DNA of 64,000 nt. Origin: Saccharopolyspora soli (lineage in GTDB: Bacteria; Actinomycetota; Actinomycetes; Mycobacteriales; Pseudonocardiaceae). Where the stretch lies: positions 62,001-126,000 of the forward strand of contig NZ_JALBWV010000013.1 in the NCBI RefSeq assembly GCF_022678645.1, read 5' to 3'. The notes beneath the pieces were generated by a model that was not told where the DNA came from, ran no database searches, and was given only the letters and a program-made list of their open reading frames with translations. This document shows, one piece after another, positions 17,098 to 25,345 of this stretch. Position 1 is the first letter of the stretch. Every line of letters starts with the position of its first letter. Position numbers and translations under genes: made by a program.

Positions 17098-17727
17098 ATG
17101 TCCAATCCGCCGTCTTCGCCTGCCCACGCCTTCGAAATGCTGTTGGAAGGCAACCGGCGGTTCGTGGAGAGCGCCCGGCTGCACCCGAACCAGGACGCGG
17201 ACTACCGCGCCTCGCTCGCGCCCGGACAGCGGCCGTTCGCGGTGCTCTTCGGCTGCTCCGACTCCCGGCTGGCCGCTGAGATCATCTTCGACCAGGGCCT
17301 CGGCGACCTGTTCGTGGTCCGCACCGCGGGGCACGTCGCCGGTCCAGAGGTGCTGGGCAGCATCGAATACGGCATCGGCGTGCTCGGCACCCCGCTGGTG
17401 GTGGTGCTCGGGCACGACTCGTGCGGAGCGGTCACGGCCGCGCGCCAGGCGTGCATCGAAGGCACCGCGCCGCCGGGCTACGTCCGGGACATCGTGGAGC
17501 GCGTGACGCCGAGTGTGCTGGCCGCCCGCGCCGCGGGCACCACCGAGGTCGACGAGATCGTGGACGTGCACATCCAGCGCACCATCGACCTGATGATGGA
17601 ACGCTCCACCCTGCTGGCCACCGAGGTGGCCGCGGGCCGCTGCGCGGTGGCCGGGCTCTCCTACCGCCTCGCCGGTGGAACCGTCCGGCTCGTCGGCAGC
17701 CACGGCCCGCTGCGCCCCGAGGGCTGA
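17098..17727 (+). CDS. beta-class carbonic anhydrase
   Basis: 209 aa. It interconverts CO2 and bicarbonate in the cytosol. The zinc and active-site motif CSDSR gives Cys53, Asp55 and Arg57; the other zinc ligands are His106 and Cys109 in GHDSCGA. Length and motifs fit beta-carbonic anhydrases. A TAGCTT -10-like hexamer at 17086-17091 ends 6 nt before the ATG and no clear ribosome-binding site is present, so the transcript may be leaderless. It diverges from chrB and converges on the FAD oxidoreductase gene. Confidence 0.94.
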   Translation: MSNPPSSPAHAFEMLLEGNRRFVESARLHPNQDADYRASLAPGQRPFAVLFGCSDSRLAAEIIFDQGLGDLFVVRTAGHVAGPEVLGSIEYGIGVLGTPLVVVLGHDSCGAVTAARQACIEGTAPPGYVRDIVERVTPSVLAARAAGTTEVDEIVDVHIQRTIDLMMERSTLLATEVAAGRCAVAGLSYRLAGGTVRLVGSHGPLRPEG

Positions 17728-17742
17728 CTGCGGCTACCGCAG
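17728..17742. terminator. short shared hairpin between convergent genes
   Basis: CTGCGG (17728-17733) and CCGCAG (17737-17742) flank a 3-nt loop right after the carbonic anhydrase stop and inside the last codons of the FAD oxidoreductase gene. It may be a compact bidirectional terminator; the stem is short, so confidence is limited. Confidence 0.35.
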
Positions 17743-18834
17743 CGGGTCGTAGGGACTGATGTCGAAGCCGGGGTCGAGGCCCAACGCGAGCTTCGCCGCG
17801 ACGGAGCCGACGTAGGGGCCCATCGTCAGACCGGTAGCGCCGAGGCCGTTGGCCACGACCAGGCCGGACACCTGCGGCACCGTACCGAGCAGCGGTCGGA
17901 CGTCCGGACCCATCGGGCGGAACCCGATTCGGGTCTCCACGTACGCCGCGTCGGCCAGGCCCGGCGCCACCGACAGCGCCTCGCGCAGCACCTCCGCCAG
18001 CCCGCCAGCGGTCACCCGGTGCTCGAAGCCGCTGCCGTCCTCGCGGGTCGCGCCGACAACCACCCGTGAATCGTCGAACGTCAGCAGGTAGTGCCGCGAC
18101 CGCGGGAGCACGACCGGCCAGTTCGCGGTGTCGGTTCCGGGCAGCCGCAGGTGCATGATCTGGCCGCGTTGCGGAACGATCGACACCTCGACGCCGAGCG
18201 GTTCCAGCAGCTGCGCTGACCACGCCCCGGCGGCTGCGACCACCGCATCCGCCGCGACGAACTCGTCCTCGATCCGCACGCCGCGCACCTCGCCATCGGT
18301 GCTGACGATCGACGCGGTGCCGTTGACGATCCGCGCACCGTGCCGTTCAGCCGCGCGCCGCAGCGCATCACGCACCCGGCGACCGTCCAACCGGGCCGCG
18401 CCGGGAACGTGGATCGCCGGGCCGTCGTGCCGCAACGGCGGGAACAGCTCGCGAGCACGCTGGCCGGCGATCAGCGCGACCTCACCGGCCAACGGGGAGT
18501 CCGCGGCGCGCCCAAGTACCCGCTGCAATTCCGCGTCGGCTTCGTCCTCGGTGACCAGCCGCAGCGAGCCGACGCGCCGATAGCCGAGGTCCGGCTCGCC
18601 GTCGGCGGCCAACGCCGCCACCAAGTCCTGGTAGTGCTCCGCCCCGGCGACCGCGACCCGGTACCAGTCGGGATCGTCCACTTGCGACGACCACGGGCAG
18701 ATGATGCCCGCCCCTGCCGAAGTCGCCCGCCCCTGGATCGCCGAGTCGACGAGCACGACATCCGTACCGGACCGCGCCAGCTCGTACCCGGCAGCCGCCC
18801 CGACGATGCCCGCTCCGACAACCACCACCCGCAT
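17734..18834 (-). CDS. FAD-dependent oxidoreductase, DAO/glycine oxidase family
   Basis: 366 aa. The FAD-binding Rossmann motif VVVVGAGIVGAAAGYELA is at the N terminus, and the C-terminal GATGLTMGPYVGSVAAKLA closes the FAD site. The family oxidises secondary or primary amines of amino acids (D-amino acid oxidase, glycine or sarcosine oxidase, D-amino acid dehydrogenase); the substrate is unclear. The ATG at 18834 has GGAGGAG upstream. It is divergent from the glycosyltransferase-acyltransferase fusion gene. Confidence 0.87.
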   Translation of the reverse strand: MRVVVVGAGIVGAAAGYELARSGTDVVLVDSAIQGRATSAGAGIICPWSSQVDDPDWYRVAVAGAEHYQDLVAALAADGEPDLGYRRVGSLRLVTEDEADAELQRVLGRAADSPLAGEVALIAGQRARELFPPLRHDGPAIHVPGAARLDGRRVRDALRRAAERHGARIVNGTASIVSTDGEVRGVRIEDEFVAADAVVAAAGAWSAQLLEPLGVEVSIVPQRGQIMHLRLPGTDTANWPVVLPRSRHYLLTFDDSRVVVGATREDGSGFEHRVTAGGLAEVLREALSVAPGLADAAYVETRIGFRPMGPDVRPLLGTVPQVSGLVVANGLGATGLTMGPYVGSVAAKLALGLDPGFDISPYDPLR

Positions 18835-18947
18835 CCCTGCTCCTCCTCCACTACCCGCCACTTCGGACTCGCGGTCGCCCGGCCAGCCGAAACCGCCCGG
18901 TCACGCTAGCCTGCTGGGGCACGAGTCTGGCGAAAGGATCCAGCCGC

Positions 18948-21329
18948 GTGACTGTCCAGCCGCGTCGAGTGCTACTGATCAGCGCTACCATCGGCGAAGG
19001 GCACAATGCGACCGCCCGCGCCGTCGAGGAGGCGGCCCGGCAGGTGTGGCCGGGATGCGAGGTGGCCTGGCTGGACGCCCTGCGCACGATGGGCCGGTGG
19101 GTGCCCGCGACGTTCACCTGGATCTACGCCACCAACGTCGAGTCCACACCGTGGCTCTACGACTTCTTCTACGAATCGCTGTGGCGCTACCGCTGGTTCG
19201 CCAGCGGCTCCCGCCGGTTCGTCGGCGCCTGGAGCGGGCCGTTGCTGCGCCGGGCCATCGCCGAGCACGACCCCGATCTGATCGTTTCGACCTATCCCCT
19301 GGGCACCGCCGGGCTGGACTGGCTGCGCCGCCGGGGCGAGCTGGACGTGCCGGTGGCCGCGGTGGTTTCGGACTTCTCGCCGCACCCGTTCTGGGTCTAC
19401 CCGGAGATCGACCTGCACTACGTGATGAGCGAGGCGAGCCTGCGGGCCATGCGGCGCGCCGAGCCGAACGCGGTGGGCGCCGCCTGCGCGCCGCCTGTCA
19501 TCTCGGCGTTCCAACCCGCTGATCGGGCACCGGCGCGGCGGACGTTCGGGCTGCCGGAGACCGGTTTCACGGTGTTGATCTCGTGCGGGTCGCTCGGGTT
19601 CGGCGCGGTCGATCGCGCGGTGGACGCGTCGCTGCGAGCGGACCGCGTCGACCGAGTTGTGGTGGTCTGCGGGCGAAATGCCGCGCTGCGGCAGCGGTTC
19701 GCGGACCGGTCGGACGACCGGCTGGTGCCGTTGGGCTGGGTCGACGACATGCCCGGCTTGGTGGCGTGCGCGGATGTCATGGTGACCAACGCGGGCGGGG
19801 CAACGGCATTGGAGGCGCTCGCGTGCGGGCGTGCGGTGGTGATGTTCGAACCGATCGCCGGGCACGGCCGCGCGAATGCCGAGCTGATGGCCGCCGCCGG
19901 GCTGGCCGAGCTCTGCCCGCGAGAACGCGATCTGACCGAGACGCTGCGGCGGTGGGCAGCCGATCCGCACGAGGTGACCCAGCGGGAGCACCAAGCGCTC
20001 AAGCACAGTCTCGCCGCTGACTTCACCGAGCAGGTGGCTGGGCTGGCACAGTTGCCCCGGCATCACGGCCCTCGGCGACTGCGCCCGCAGGACGCATTCT
20101 TCGTGTACGCCACGACTCCGGCCGTCTCGCAGCAGACCGGGGCGATCCTGCTGCTCGAAGGCCAACAGCGGTCCACATCGGACTGGTGCGAGCACATCAC
20201 CCGGAGAATCGAGCTGCACGCCGCCGGATTACCAATGCTGACACGACGTCTGGTGATCCGGCGCGGACGTCGACCACAGTGGACTCACTGTGGCGAGATC
20301 GACCCCACCGACCACCTGCGGTGTCGGGAACTGCGCGACGGGCAGAGCGTGGATGCGTTCGTCAACGAGTTCTTCAGCGCCCCGGTGCGCACCGATCGGC
20401 CCCCTTGGGAACTGCTGTTGTTGCACGACGTCGACACCGGTCGCGTCTCGCTGCTGGCGAAGATGCACCACGCGCTCGGCGACGGGGTGGCGGTGACCAG
20501 CACCCTGCTGCGGTTGCTCTGCGACCGCCCGCCGCCCGCGACAACACCGAGCCGGGGCGCCGGTCCAGCGTGGCATCGGCGTGCCGGGCCGATCCTGCGC
20601 GGCCTCGTGAGCCTTGCCGGTGCTGGACCGGCGCCGAAGACAAGCCTCGCGGGACGCAGCACGCCGAACCGCTCCTTCGGCCACTTGGAACTCCCAGCCG
20701 CCGAAGTCCGCGCGTGTGCGCGCAAGCACCAGGTGAGCAGCACCGCGCTACTGCTGGGCGTGGTCGCCGAAGCGCTGCACCGGATCCTCGCCGACACCAC
20801 ACCAGGCCAGCGGTTCCGAGTGATGGTGCCGCGAACCGCCCGGACCGCCCGAGGCGGCGCGGGCACCGGCACACCCGGCAACCACACCGTCTCGGTGTCG
20901 ATCGACCTGCCCGTTGGGCCGATGCCAGCCGGCCGACGGCTCAGCGAGGTCGCCGCCGGGCTCGCCCGGCCGGATCGCACCGGGCAACCGGCCGCGGCGG
21001 GGGCCGTGCTGGCGGCGCTGGGACTCCTACCAGCACCGCTGCATGCTTGGCTCGTGCGGCAGATCTACCAGCGCCGATTCTTCAACGCCGTGGTGTCGGT
21101 GCTGCCCGGACAACGCCGCCCCTCGCACATCGGCGGGGCACTCCTCGCGGGCGTGCTGCCGGTGCTGTCGCTGGCCGATGGCGTGGGCGTGGCCGTCGGC
21201 GCGATCGGCTGGGGAGAGCGGGTCGGGTTCGGGATCACCACGGACACCGGGCTGGCGCCGGAGGCTGCTGTGCTGGCCAGGCACGTCCGCGACGCTTTCG
21301 CCGACCTGCGAGGGGGCGACCAGCGGTGA
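18948..21329 (+). CDS. fusion of MGDG-synthase-like glycosyltransferase and WS/DGAT acyltransferase
   Basis: 793 aa, two enzymes in one chain. Residues 1 to about 370 are a GT28-like glycosyltransferase: the MGDG-synthase N-terminal motif SATIGEGHNATARAVEEA, then a nucleotide-sugar half with VMVTNAGGATALEALACG. Residues from about 385 are a wax ester synthase/diacylglycerol acyltransferase: LRPQDAFF, the RPPWELLLL motif, and the catalytic HHALGDG at residues 507-513, followed by the DUF1298-like C-terminal part. Separate members are about 370-400 and 450 aa, so both domains look complete. An enzyme that glycosylates and acylates one lipid, or couples the two steps, is inferred. The next gene starts in its stop codon (GTGA overlap). 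GTG start at 18948. Confidence 0.88.
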   Translation: MTVQPRRVLLISATIGEGHNATARAVEEAARQVWPGCEVAWLDALRTMGRWVPATFTWIYATNVESTPWLYDFFYESLWRYRWFASGSRRFVGAWSGPLLRRAIAEHDPDLIVSTYPLGTAGLDWLRRRGELDVPVAAVVSDFSPHPFWVYPEIDLHYVMSEASLRAMRRAEPNAVGAACAPPVISAFQPADRAPARRTFGLPETGFTVLISCGSLGFGAVDRAVDASLRADRVDRVVVVCGRNAALRQRFADRSDDRLVPLGWVDDMPGLVACADVMVTNAGGATALEALACGRAVVMFEPIAGHGRANAELMAAAGLAELCPRERDLTETLRRWAADPHEVTQREHQALKHSLAADFTEQVAGLAQLPRHHGPRRLRPQDAFFVYATTPAVSQQTGAILLLEGQQRSTSDWCEHITRRIELHAAGLPMLTRRLVIRRGRRPQWTHCGEIDPTDHLRCRELRDGQSVDAFVNEFFSAPVRTDRPPWELLLLHDVDTGRVSLLAKMHHALGDGVAVTSTLLRLLCDRPPPATTPSRGAGPAWHRRAGPILRGLVSLAGAGPAPKTSLAGRSTPNRSFGHLELPAAEVRACARKHQVSSTALLLGVVAEALHRILADTTPGQRFRVMVPRTARTARGGAGTGTPGNHTVSVSIDLPVGPMPAGRRLSEVAAGLARPDRTGQPAAAGAVLAALGLLPAPLHAWLVRQIYQRRFFNAVVSVLPGQRRPSHIGGALLAGVLPVLSLADGVGVAVGAIGWGERVGFGITTDTGLAPEAAVLARHVRDAFADLRGGDQR

Positions 21330-22252
21330 GCTCGCACGGCACGGTGTTCGTCATCGCCGTTCCGGCCGCGGTCGTCGGCGCCGCCAGCTTCGGCCTGGCC
21401 AGCGCGATCCAGCACCGGGTCACCAAGCAGGTGCCCAAGGTGCGCACGCTGAGCCCCCGCATGCTGTTCGACCTGATCCGCAAGCCGATCTGGGTGCTCA
21501 GCATCCTCACCGTGATCGTCGGGTTGTCGTTGCAGGTCGTGGCGCTGGCCTTCGGCCCGCTGGTGCTGGTGCAGCCGCTGCTGGTGACTTCGGTGCTCTT
21601 CGGCGCGGGATTCGCCGCGTGGCTGGCGCACCGCAAGATGGACCTGGTGCTGGCACTCGGAGGGCTGGCCTGCGTCGGCGGGTTGTCCGCGTTCCTGGTG
21701 CTGGCTCGGCCGTCCGGGCAGGGCACCGAGTTCACCGGCGCGTCGATCCTGCCGTTGGCGTTGGCGCTCGGACTGCTGGTCGTGGTGTCGCTGCTGGGTG
21801 CGCGACTGGTCCCCGGCGAGGCCGGGGTGATCGGGATGGCGGTGGCCACCGGCGTGCTGTACGGGGTGACCGCCGGGTTGATCAAGGTGGTGGCCGGGCA
21901 GTTCCGCAGCGGCGGGCTGGCCGAACCGTTCCTGCACTGGTCGCTGTACGCGGTGTGCGTGATCGGACCGATGGGATTCCTGCTGAGCCAGCAGACCTTC
22001 CAGCGGGGCCGGTTGATGTCCCCGGCGCTGGCGGTGATCACCACGGTGGACCCGCTGGTAGCGGCCGCGATCGGGGTGAACTGGCTCGGCGAGCGCATCG
22101 AGTCCTCCCCCGCGATCCTCTCCGGTGAGATGATCGCCGTCGTGGTGATCATCGGCGGCATCGTGGTGCTGACCCGCCGCGGCGAGCAGTTGCGCCGGGC
22201 GATGGAGCAGACCGACCGCGACGGGGACTCGGCGGACTCGACGTGGGGCTGA
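21326..22252 (+). CDS. DMT superfamily transporter
   Basis: 308 aa with about nine to ten hydrophobic segments and few charged residues between them, in the arrangement of the drug/metabolite transporter superfamily (EamA/NIPA-like). It starts at GTG 21326, overlapping the stop of the fusion gene by 4 nt (GTGA), which implies translational coupling. Possible cargo is a metabolite, lipid precursor or cation; nothing in the sequence decides. Given its coupling to a lipid-making enzyme, moving a lipid intermediate across the membrane is a speculative option. Confidence 0.85.
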   Translation: MSSHGTVFVIAVPAAVVGAASFGLASAIQHRVTKQVPKVRTLSPRMLFDLIRKPIWVLSILTVIVGLSLQVVALAFGPLVLVQPLLVTSVLFGAGFAAWLAHRKMDLVLALGGLACVGGLSAFLVLARPSGQGTEFTGASILPLALALGLLVVVSLLGARLVPGEAGVIGMAVATGVLYGVTAGLIKVVAGQFRSGGLAEPFLHWSLYAVCVIGPMGFLLSQQTFQRGRLMSPALAVITTVDPLVAAAIGVNWLGERIESSPAILSGEMIAVVVIIGGIVVLTRRGEQLRRAMEQTDRDGDSADSTWG

Positions 22253-22971
22253 CGGTGCGCGGGCGAACCGCGCTGGTCACGGGCGCGTCGTCGGGAATCG
22301 GTGCGGCCACCGCCGCTGAACTCGCGGCAGCGGGCTGCACGGTCCTGCTCACCGGTCGCGACGAACGACGCCTCACCGAGGTCGCCCAGCGCACCGGCGG
22401 CCAACCGGTGCTCGCCGATCTCACCGACCCGGCCGGACTCGACCGCGTCGCCGCTGCCGCGCGGGACGTCGATCTGCTGGTGCACAGCGCGGGCGTGGGG
22501 TGGGCGGGTGAGCTGGCGTCGATGCCAGCAGAGCGGATCGCGGCGCTCACCGAGGTGAACCTGACCGCGCCGATGCTGTTGACCCGCGCGGCGCTGCCGG
22601 AGATGCTGCGGCGCCGCTGCGGGCACATCGTGTTCATCTCGTCGATCGCCGTCGTGGGTGTGCCGGGCGAAGAGGTCTACTCGGCGACGAAAGCTGGGCT
22701 GCGCGCCTTCGCCGCGAGCATCCGCCACCAAACCGAGATCGGGGTGACCACGGTGCATCCAGGGGCGGTGCGCACGCCGTTCTTCGACAACCGCCGCTAC
22801 GAACGCCGGTTCCCGCGCATGGTCAGCCCGGAAGACGTGGCCGTTGCGCTGGTTCGTGCCGTGCAGCAGGGCAAGCCCGAGGTTTTCGTCCCGAAGTGGC
22901 TCACCGTGCCCGCTCGCTTGCAGGGCGCACTACCCGAGGTGTTCCACCGCCTGGCCCGCCGCTTCGGTTGA
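22243..22971 (+). CDS. short-chain dehydrogenase/reductase
   Basis: 242 aa classical SDR. The cofactor motif TGASSGIG is near residues 14-21, the HSAGVG stretch stands for NNAG, the catalytic serine is in VFISSIA and the YxxxK pair in YSATKAG. Substrate unknown. The GTG at 22243 overlaps the DMT gene by 10 nt; an alternative GTG is at 22255. As third gene of a coupled operon behind the glycosyltransferase-acyltransferase fusion it may reduce a keto or aldehyde group of the lipid product or precursor, which is an inference. Confidence 0.9.
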   Translation: MGLTVRGRTALVTGASSGIGAATAAELAAAGCTVLLTGRDERRLTEVAQRTGGQPVLADLTDPAGLDRVAAAARDVDLLVHSAGVGWAGELASMPAERIAALTEVNLTAPMLLTRAALPEMLRRRCGHIVFISSIAVVGVPGEEVYSATKAGLRAFAASIRHQTEIGVTTVHPGAVRTPFFDNRRYERRFPRMVSPEDVAVALVRAVQQGKPEVFVPKWLTVPARLQGALPEVFHRLARRFG

Positions 22972-22988
22972 GCACCCGCCCGCGAGCT

Positions 22989-23651
22989 TCAGGTCGTCGC
23001 GGGGCGCTTGCCGAAGCGCAGCCGGATTCCTTCGCCGCGCAGTTCTCGGCGGAACCACAGCAGGGATGCGACCGCCGCGACGGCGACCAGCGAGAACGAT
23101 CCGGCCGTGCTGACCACCAGGAAATTCCCGAGGGTGACCTGCGCCAGCGCCCACAACGTGGTCAGCCCGTTGATGGTGAACACCAGCGCCCACAGCAGCG
23201 ACACGCGGCGGAAGAACCGCTGCACCCGCGCGTTGCGGGTCAGTTCGGCTGGCAGCAGGCAGAAGTCGTTGGCCAGCTTCGCCAGGAACGTCCGCTCGAA
23301 CGGCAGGGTGACCAGCAGGACGATCGCGATCAGGAAGTTCTGCAGGCTCGGTTCCAGGAAGTACACGAACGTCGAACCGGTGACGAAACCGAGCACCGTG
23401 CGGGCCACCAGGATCCCCGTGGTCAACCACAGCACCACCGGGATCTTCGCCCCCACCACCAGCCGGAAGGTCATCGCGGCCGCCACCCAGCCCAGCGCCG
23501 CGAGCAGACCACCGGTGAAGCCGGTCAGCCGGTACAGCAGGTAGAACAGCAGCAACGGGGCCAGCACCGTCTCCACCAGGTGTTTGGTGGCGTGCCACAG
23601 GTGCGACGGCAGTCCGTGGAGGTCAACGGTGAGTTGGTGGTGGTTGTGCAT
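22989..23651 (-). CDS. VC0807-family membrane protein
   Basis: 220 aa with about six hydrophobic segments (for example VETVLAPLLLFYLLYRLTG and residues 100-120). It resembles the VC0807 group, distant relatives of intracellular septation protein A, with ERTFLAKLANDFCLLP in a central loop. Function unknown. It lies 80 nt downstream of hpnH on the same strand and may be a last member of the hopanoid operon, though many genomes keep it apart. Confidence 0.7.
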   Translation of the reverse strand: MHNHHQLTVDLHGLPSHLWHATKHLVETVLAPLLLFYLLYRLTGFTGGLLAALGWVAAAMTFRLVVGAKIPVVLWLTTGILVARTVLGFVTGSTFVYFLEPSLQNFLIAIVLLVTLPFERTFLAKLANDFCLLPAELTRNARVQRFFRRVSLLWALVFTINGLTTLWALAQVTLGNFLVVSTAGSFSLVAVAAVASLLWFRRELRGEGIRLRFGKRPATT

Positions 23652-23731
23652 CGGTTCCTCGCGGCCGGGCTGCTGCCACGCCGCAGGTCGGGGACATCGT
23701 GCGTCAATCTAGCCGCTCGCCGCGCAGTGGC

Positions 23732-24733
23732 CTACCCCCGCAACGCGCGGATCGACTCGCGCAACGAACTCATGGTGGCCAGCACCGCGGTCGGCTCGTA
23801 GCCGCAGTGTGCCATGCAGTTGGCGCAGCGCGGATCACGGCCCCGTCCGTAGGCGGACCAGTCGGTGTCCGCGAGCAATTCCTGGTAGCTGGACGCGTAA
23901 CCGTCGTTCATCAGATAGCAGGGCCGCTGCCAGCCGTACAGCGAGTACGACGGGATTGCCCACGCGGTGCACTGGAAGTCGACCCGTCCCTCCAGGAAGT
24001 CCAGGAACAGCGGCGAGTGGTTGAACCGCCACTTCCCGCGCCGCCCGTCGGCGAAGACCTTGCGGAACAGCTCGCGGGTCTCGGTCACGCCGAGGAAGTG
24101 GTCCTGATCCGGCGCCTTGTCGTAGGCGTAGGCCGGGGACAGCATCATCTGGTCGACCTTGAGGTCGTTGTTGAGGAACTCCAGCACCTCGACCACCGAC
24201 TGCGGGGTGTCGGAGGTGAAGAAGGTCGAGTTGGTGGTCACCCGGAACCCGCGGTGCTGGACCTCCTTGATGTTGTCCACCGCCTGCGCGAACACGCCCG
24301 ACTTGCACACCGAGGCGTCGTGCCGCTCCTCCAGCCCGTCGATGTGCACCGCCCACGCGAAGTACGGCGACGGCCGGAACTTGTCGATCTTGCGGGGCAG
24401 CAGCAGCGCGTTGGTGCACAGGTAGACGAACTTCTTGCGCTTGATCAGCTCGTCGACGATGACTTCGATCTCGGGGTGCATCAGCGGTTCGCCACCGGCG
24501 ATGGACACCACCGGCGCGCCGCACTCCTCGACCGCGGCGACGGCCTGCTCAACCGGCATCCGCTGCTTGAGCACGCTCGCCGGGTGCTGGATCTTGCCGC
24601 AGCCCGCGCAGGCCAGGTTGCAGGCGAACAGCGGCTCCAGTTCCAGGGTCAGGGCGAACTTGTCGCGGCGGGCGAGCTTCTGCTTGACCAGGTAGGCGCC
24701 GACTCGGATCGCCTGGCGCATCGGAATACCCAT
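23732..24733 (-). CDS. hpnH: adenosyl-hopene transferase HpnH (radical SAM)
   Basis: 333 aa. HpnH joins a 5'-deoxyadenosyl group to diploptene, the first step from C30 to C35 extended hopanoids. The radical SAM cluster is CNLACAGC (Cys38, Cys42, Cys45), SIAGGEPLMHP follows, and a SPASM-like Cys cluster occurs near the C terminus (CANCMAHCG). The ATG at 24733 has AAGGAGGTG upstream and overlaps the hpnG stop by one base. It is the last core gene of the hopanoid operon; its product is the substrate of HpnG. Confidence 0.93.
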   Translation of the reverse strand: MGIPMRQAIRVGAYLVKQKLARRDKFALTLELEPLFACNLACAGCGKIQHPASVLKQRMPVEQAVAAVEECGAPVVSIAGGEPLMHPEIEVIVDELIKRKKFVYLCTNALLLPRKIDKFRPSPYFAWAVHIDGLEERHDASVCKSGVFAQAVDNIKEVQHRGFRVTTNSTFFTSDTPQSVVEVLEFLNNDLKVDQMMLSPAYAYDKAPDQDHFLGVTETRELFRKVFADGRRGKWRFNHSPLFLDFLEGRVDFQCTAWAIPSYSLYGWQRPCYLMNDGYASSYQELLADTDWSAYGRGRDPRCANCMAHCGYEPTAVLATMSSLRESIRALRG

Positions 24734-25344
24734 CAGTGCACCTCCTTGGACGCGGCGGATCGGATCCCTGGTGAGACGGTGCGGCCCCAGCGCGACAGGC
24801 ACGGGCCGATGGCGTGCAGCCGGGCGAGTGCCGCCAGCGCCCGGCTCGGCGTGCCCGGCCGCAGCAGCGGCTGTCGACCGGTGTCGATCACGACGCGCAC
24901 GACGCCGAACGGGCGCGACCCGGCGGCTTCGGCGAGCGCAGCCGATTCCATGTCCACGGCGAGCGCGCCGGTGCGGGCCAGCTCGGCACGCCGCGTGCCG
25001 TGCACGACGTGGTCCGTGGTGACGATCGGCCCGCAGTGCACCGGAAACCCCGCGCGGCGCAGCTCGGCGGCCAACGAGAGCGCCGACGGACAGTGCACGA
25101 TGCCGCCCGGCCCGCGCAACTCGTCGGCCACGATCACGTCGCCGCTGCGGAGGTCAGCATCGAGGCCCCCGGCGAGTCCGGCGATGACCAGCACGTCGAA
25201 GTCCGCAGCGGCGAGTGCCGTCGCGCTGCGGACGCTGCGACGCGGGCCGTATCCGGTGCGGCGCACGGACTTCTCGCCCAATGCCGCCCGCAGGGCGCGG
25301 GCTTCGAGGCCCAGCGGTGCGCAGACCAGCAACCGTGGCGACAT
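24733..25344 (-). CDS. hpnG: adenosylhopane nucleoside phosphorylase HpnG
   Basis: 203 aa, nucleoside phosphorylase superfamily. HpnG removes adenine from adenosylhopane to give phosphoribosylhopane/ribosylhopane. Visible features are the phosphate-binding start LLVCAPLGLEARAL, the AGLAGGLD loop and the VDMESAALA motif, which binds the ribose hydroxyls in this superfamily. The ATG at 25344 has GGAGG upstream, one base after the shc stop. Its stop overlaps the hpnH start. Confidence 0.87.
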   Translation of the reverse strand: MSPRLLVCAPLGLEARALRAALGEKSVRRTGYGPRRSVRSATALAAADFDVLVIAGLAGGLDADLRSGDVIVADELRGPGGIVHCPSALSLAAELRRAGFPVHCGPIVTTDHVVHGTRRAELARTGALAVDMESAALAEAAGSRPFGVVRVVIDTGRQPLLRPGTPSRALAALARLHAIGPCLSRWGRTVSPGIRSAASKEVH

Positions 25345-25345
25345 C

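Noticed and set aside
18907-18912. TAGCCT hexamers upstream of the fusion gene, the MaoC gene (41975) and capA (45588) as shared promoters
   Set aside because: They look like -10 boxes, but none has a convincing -35 box at the right distance, so I do not list them as separate promoters.
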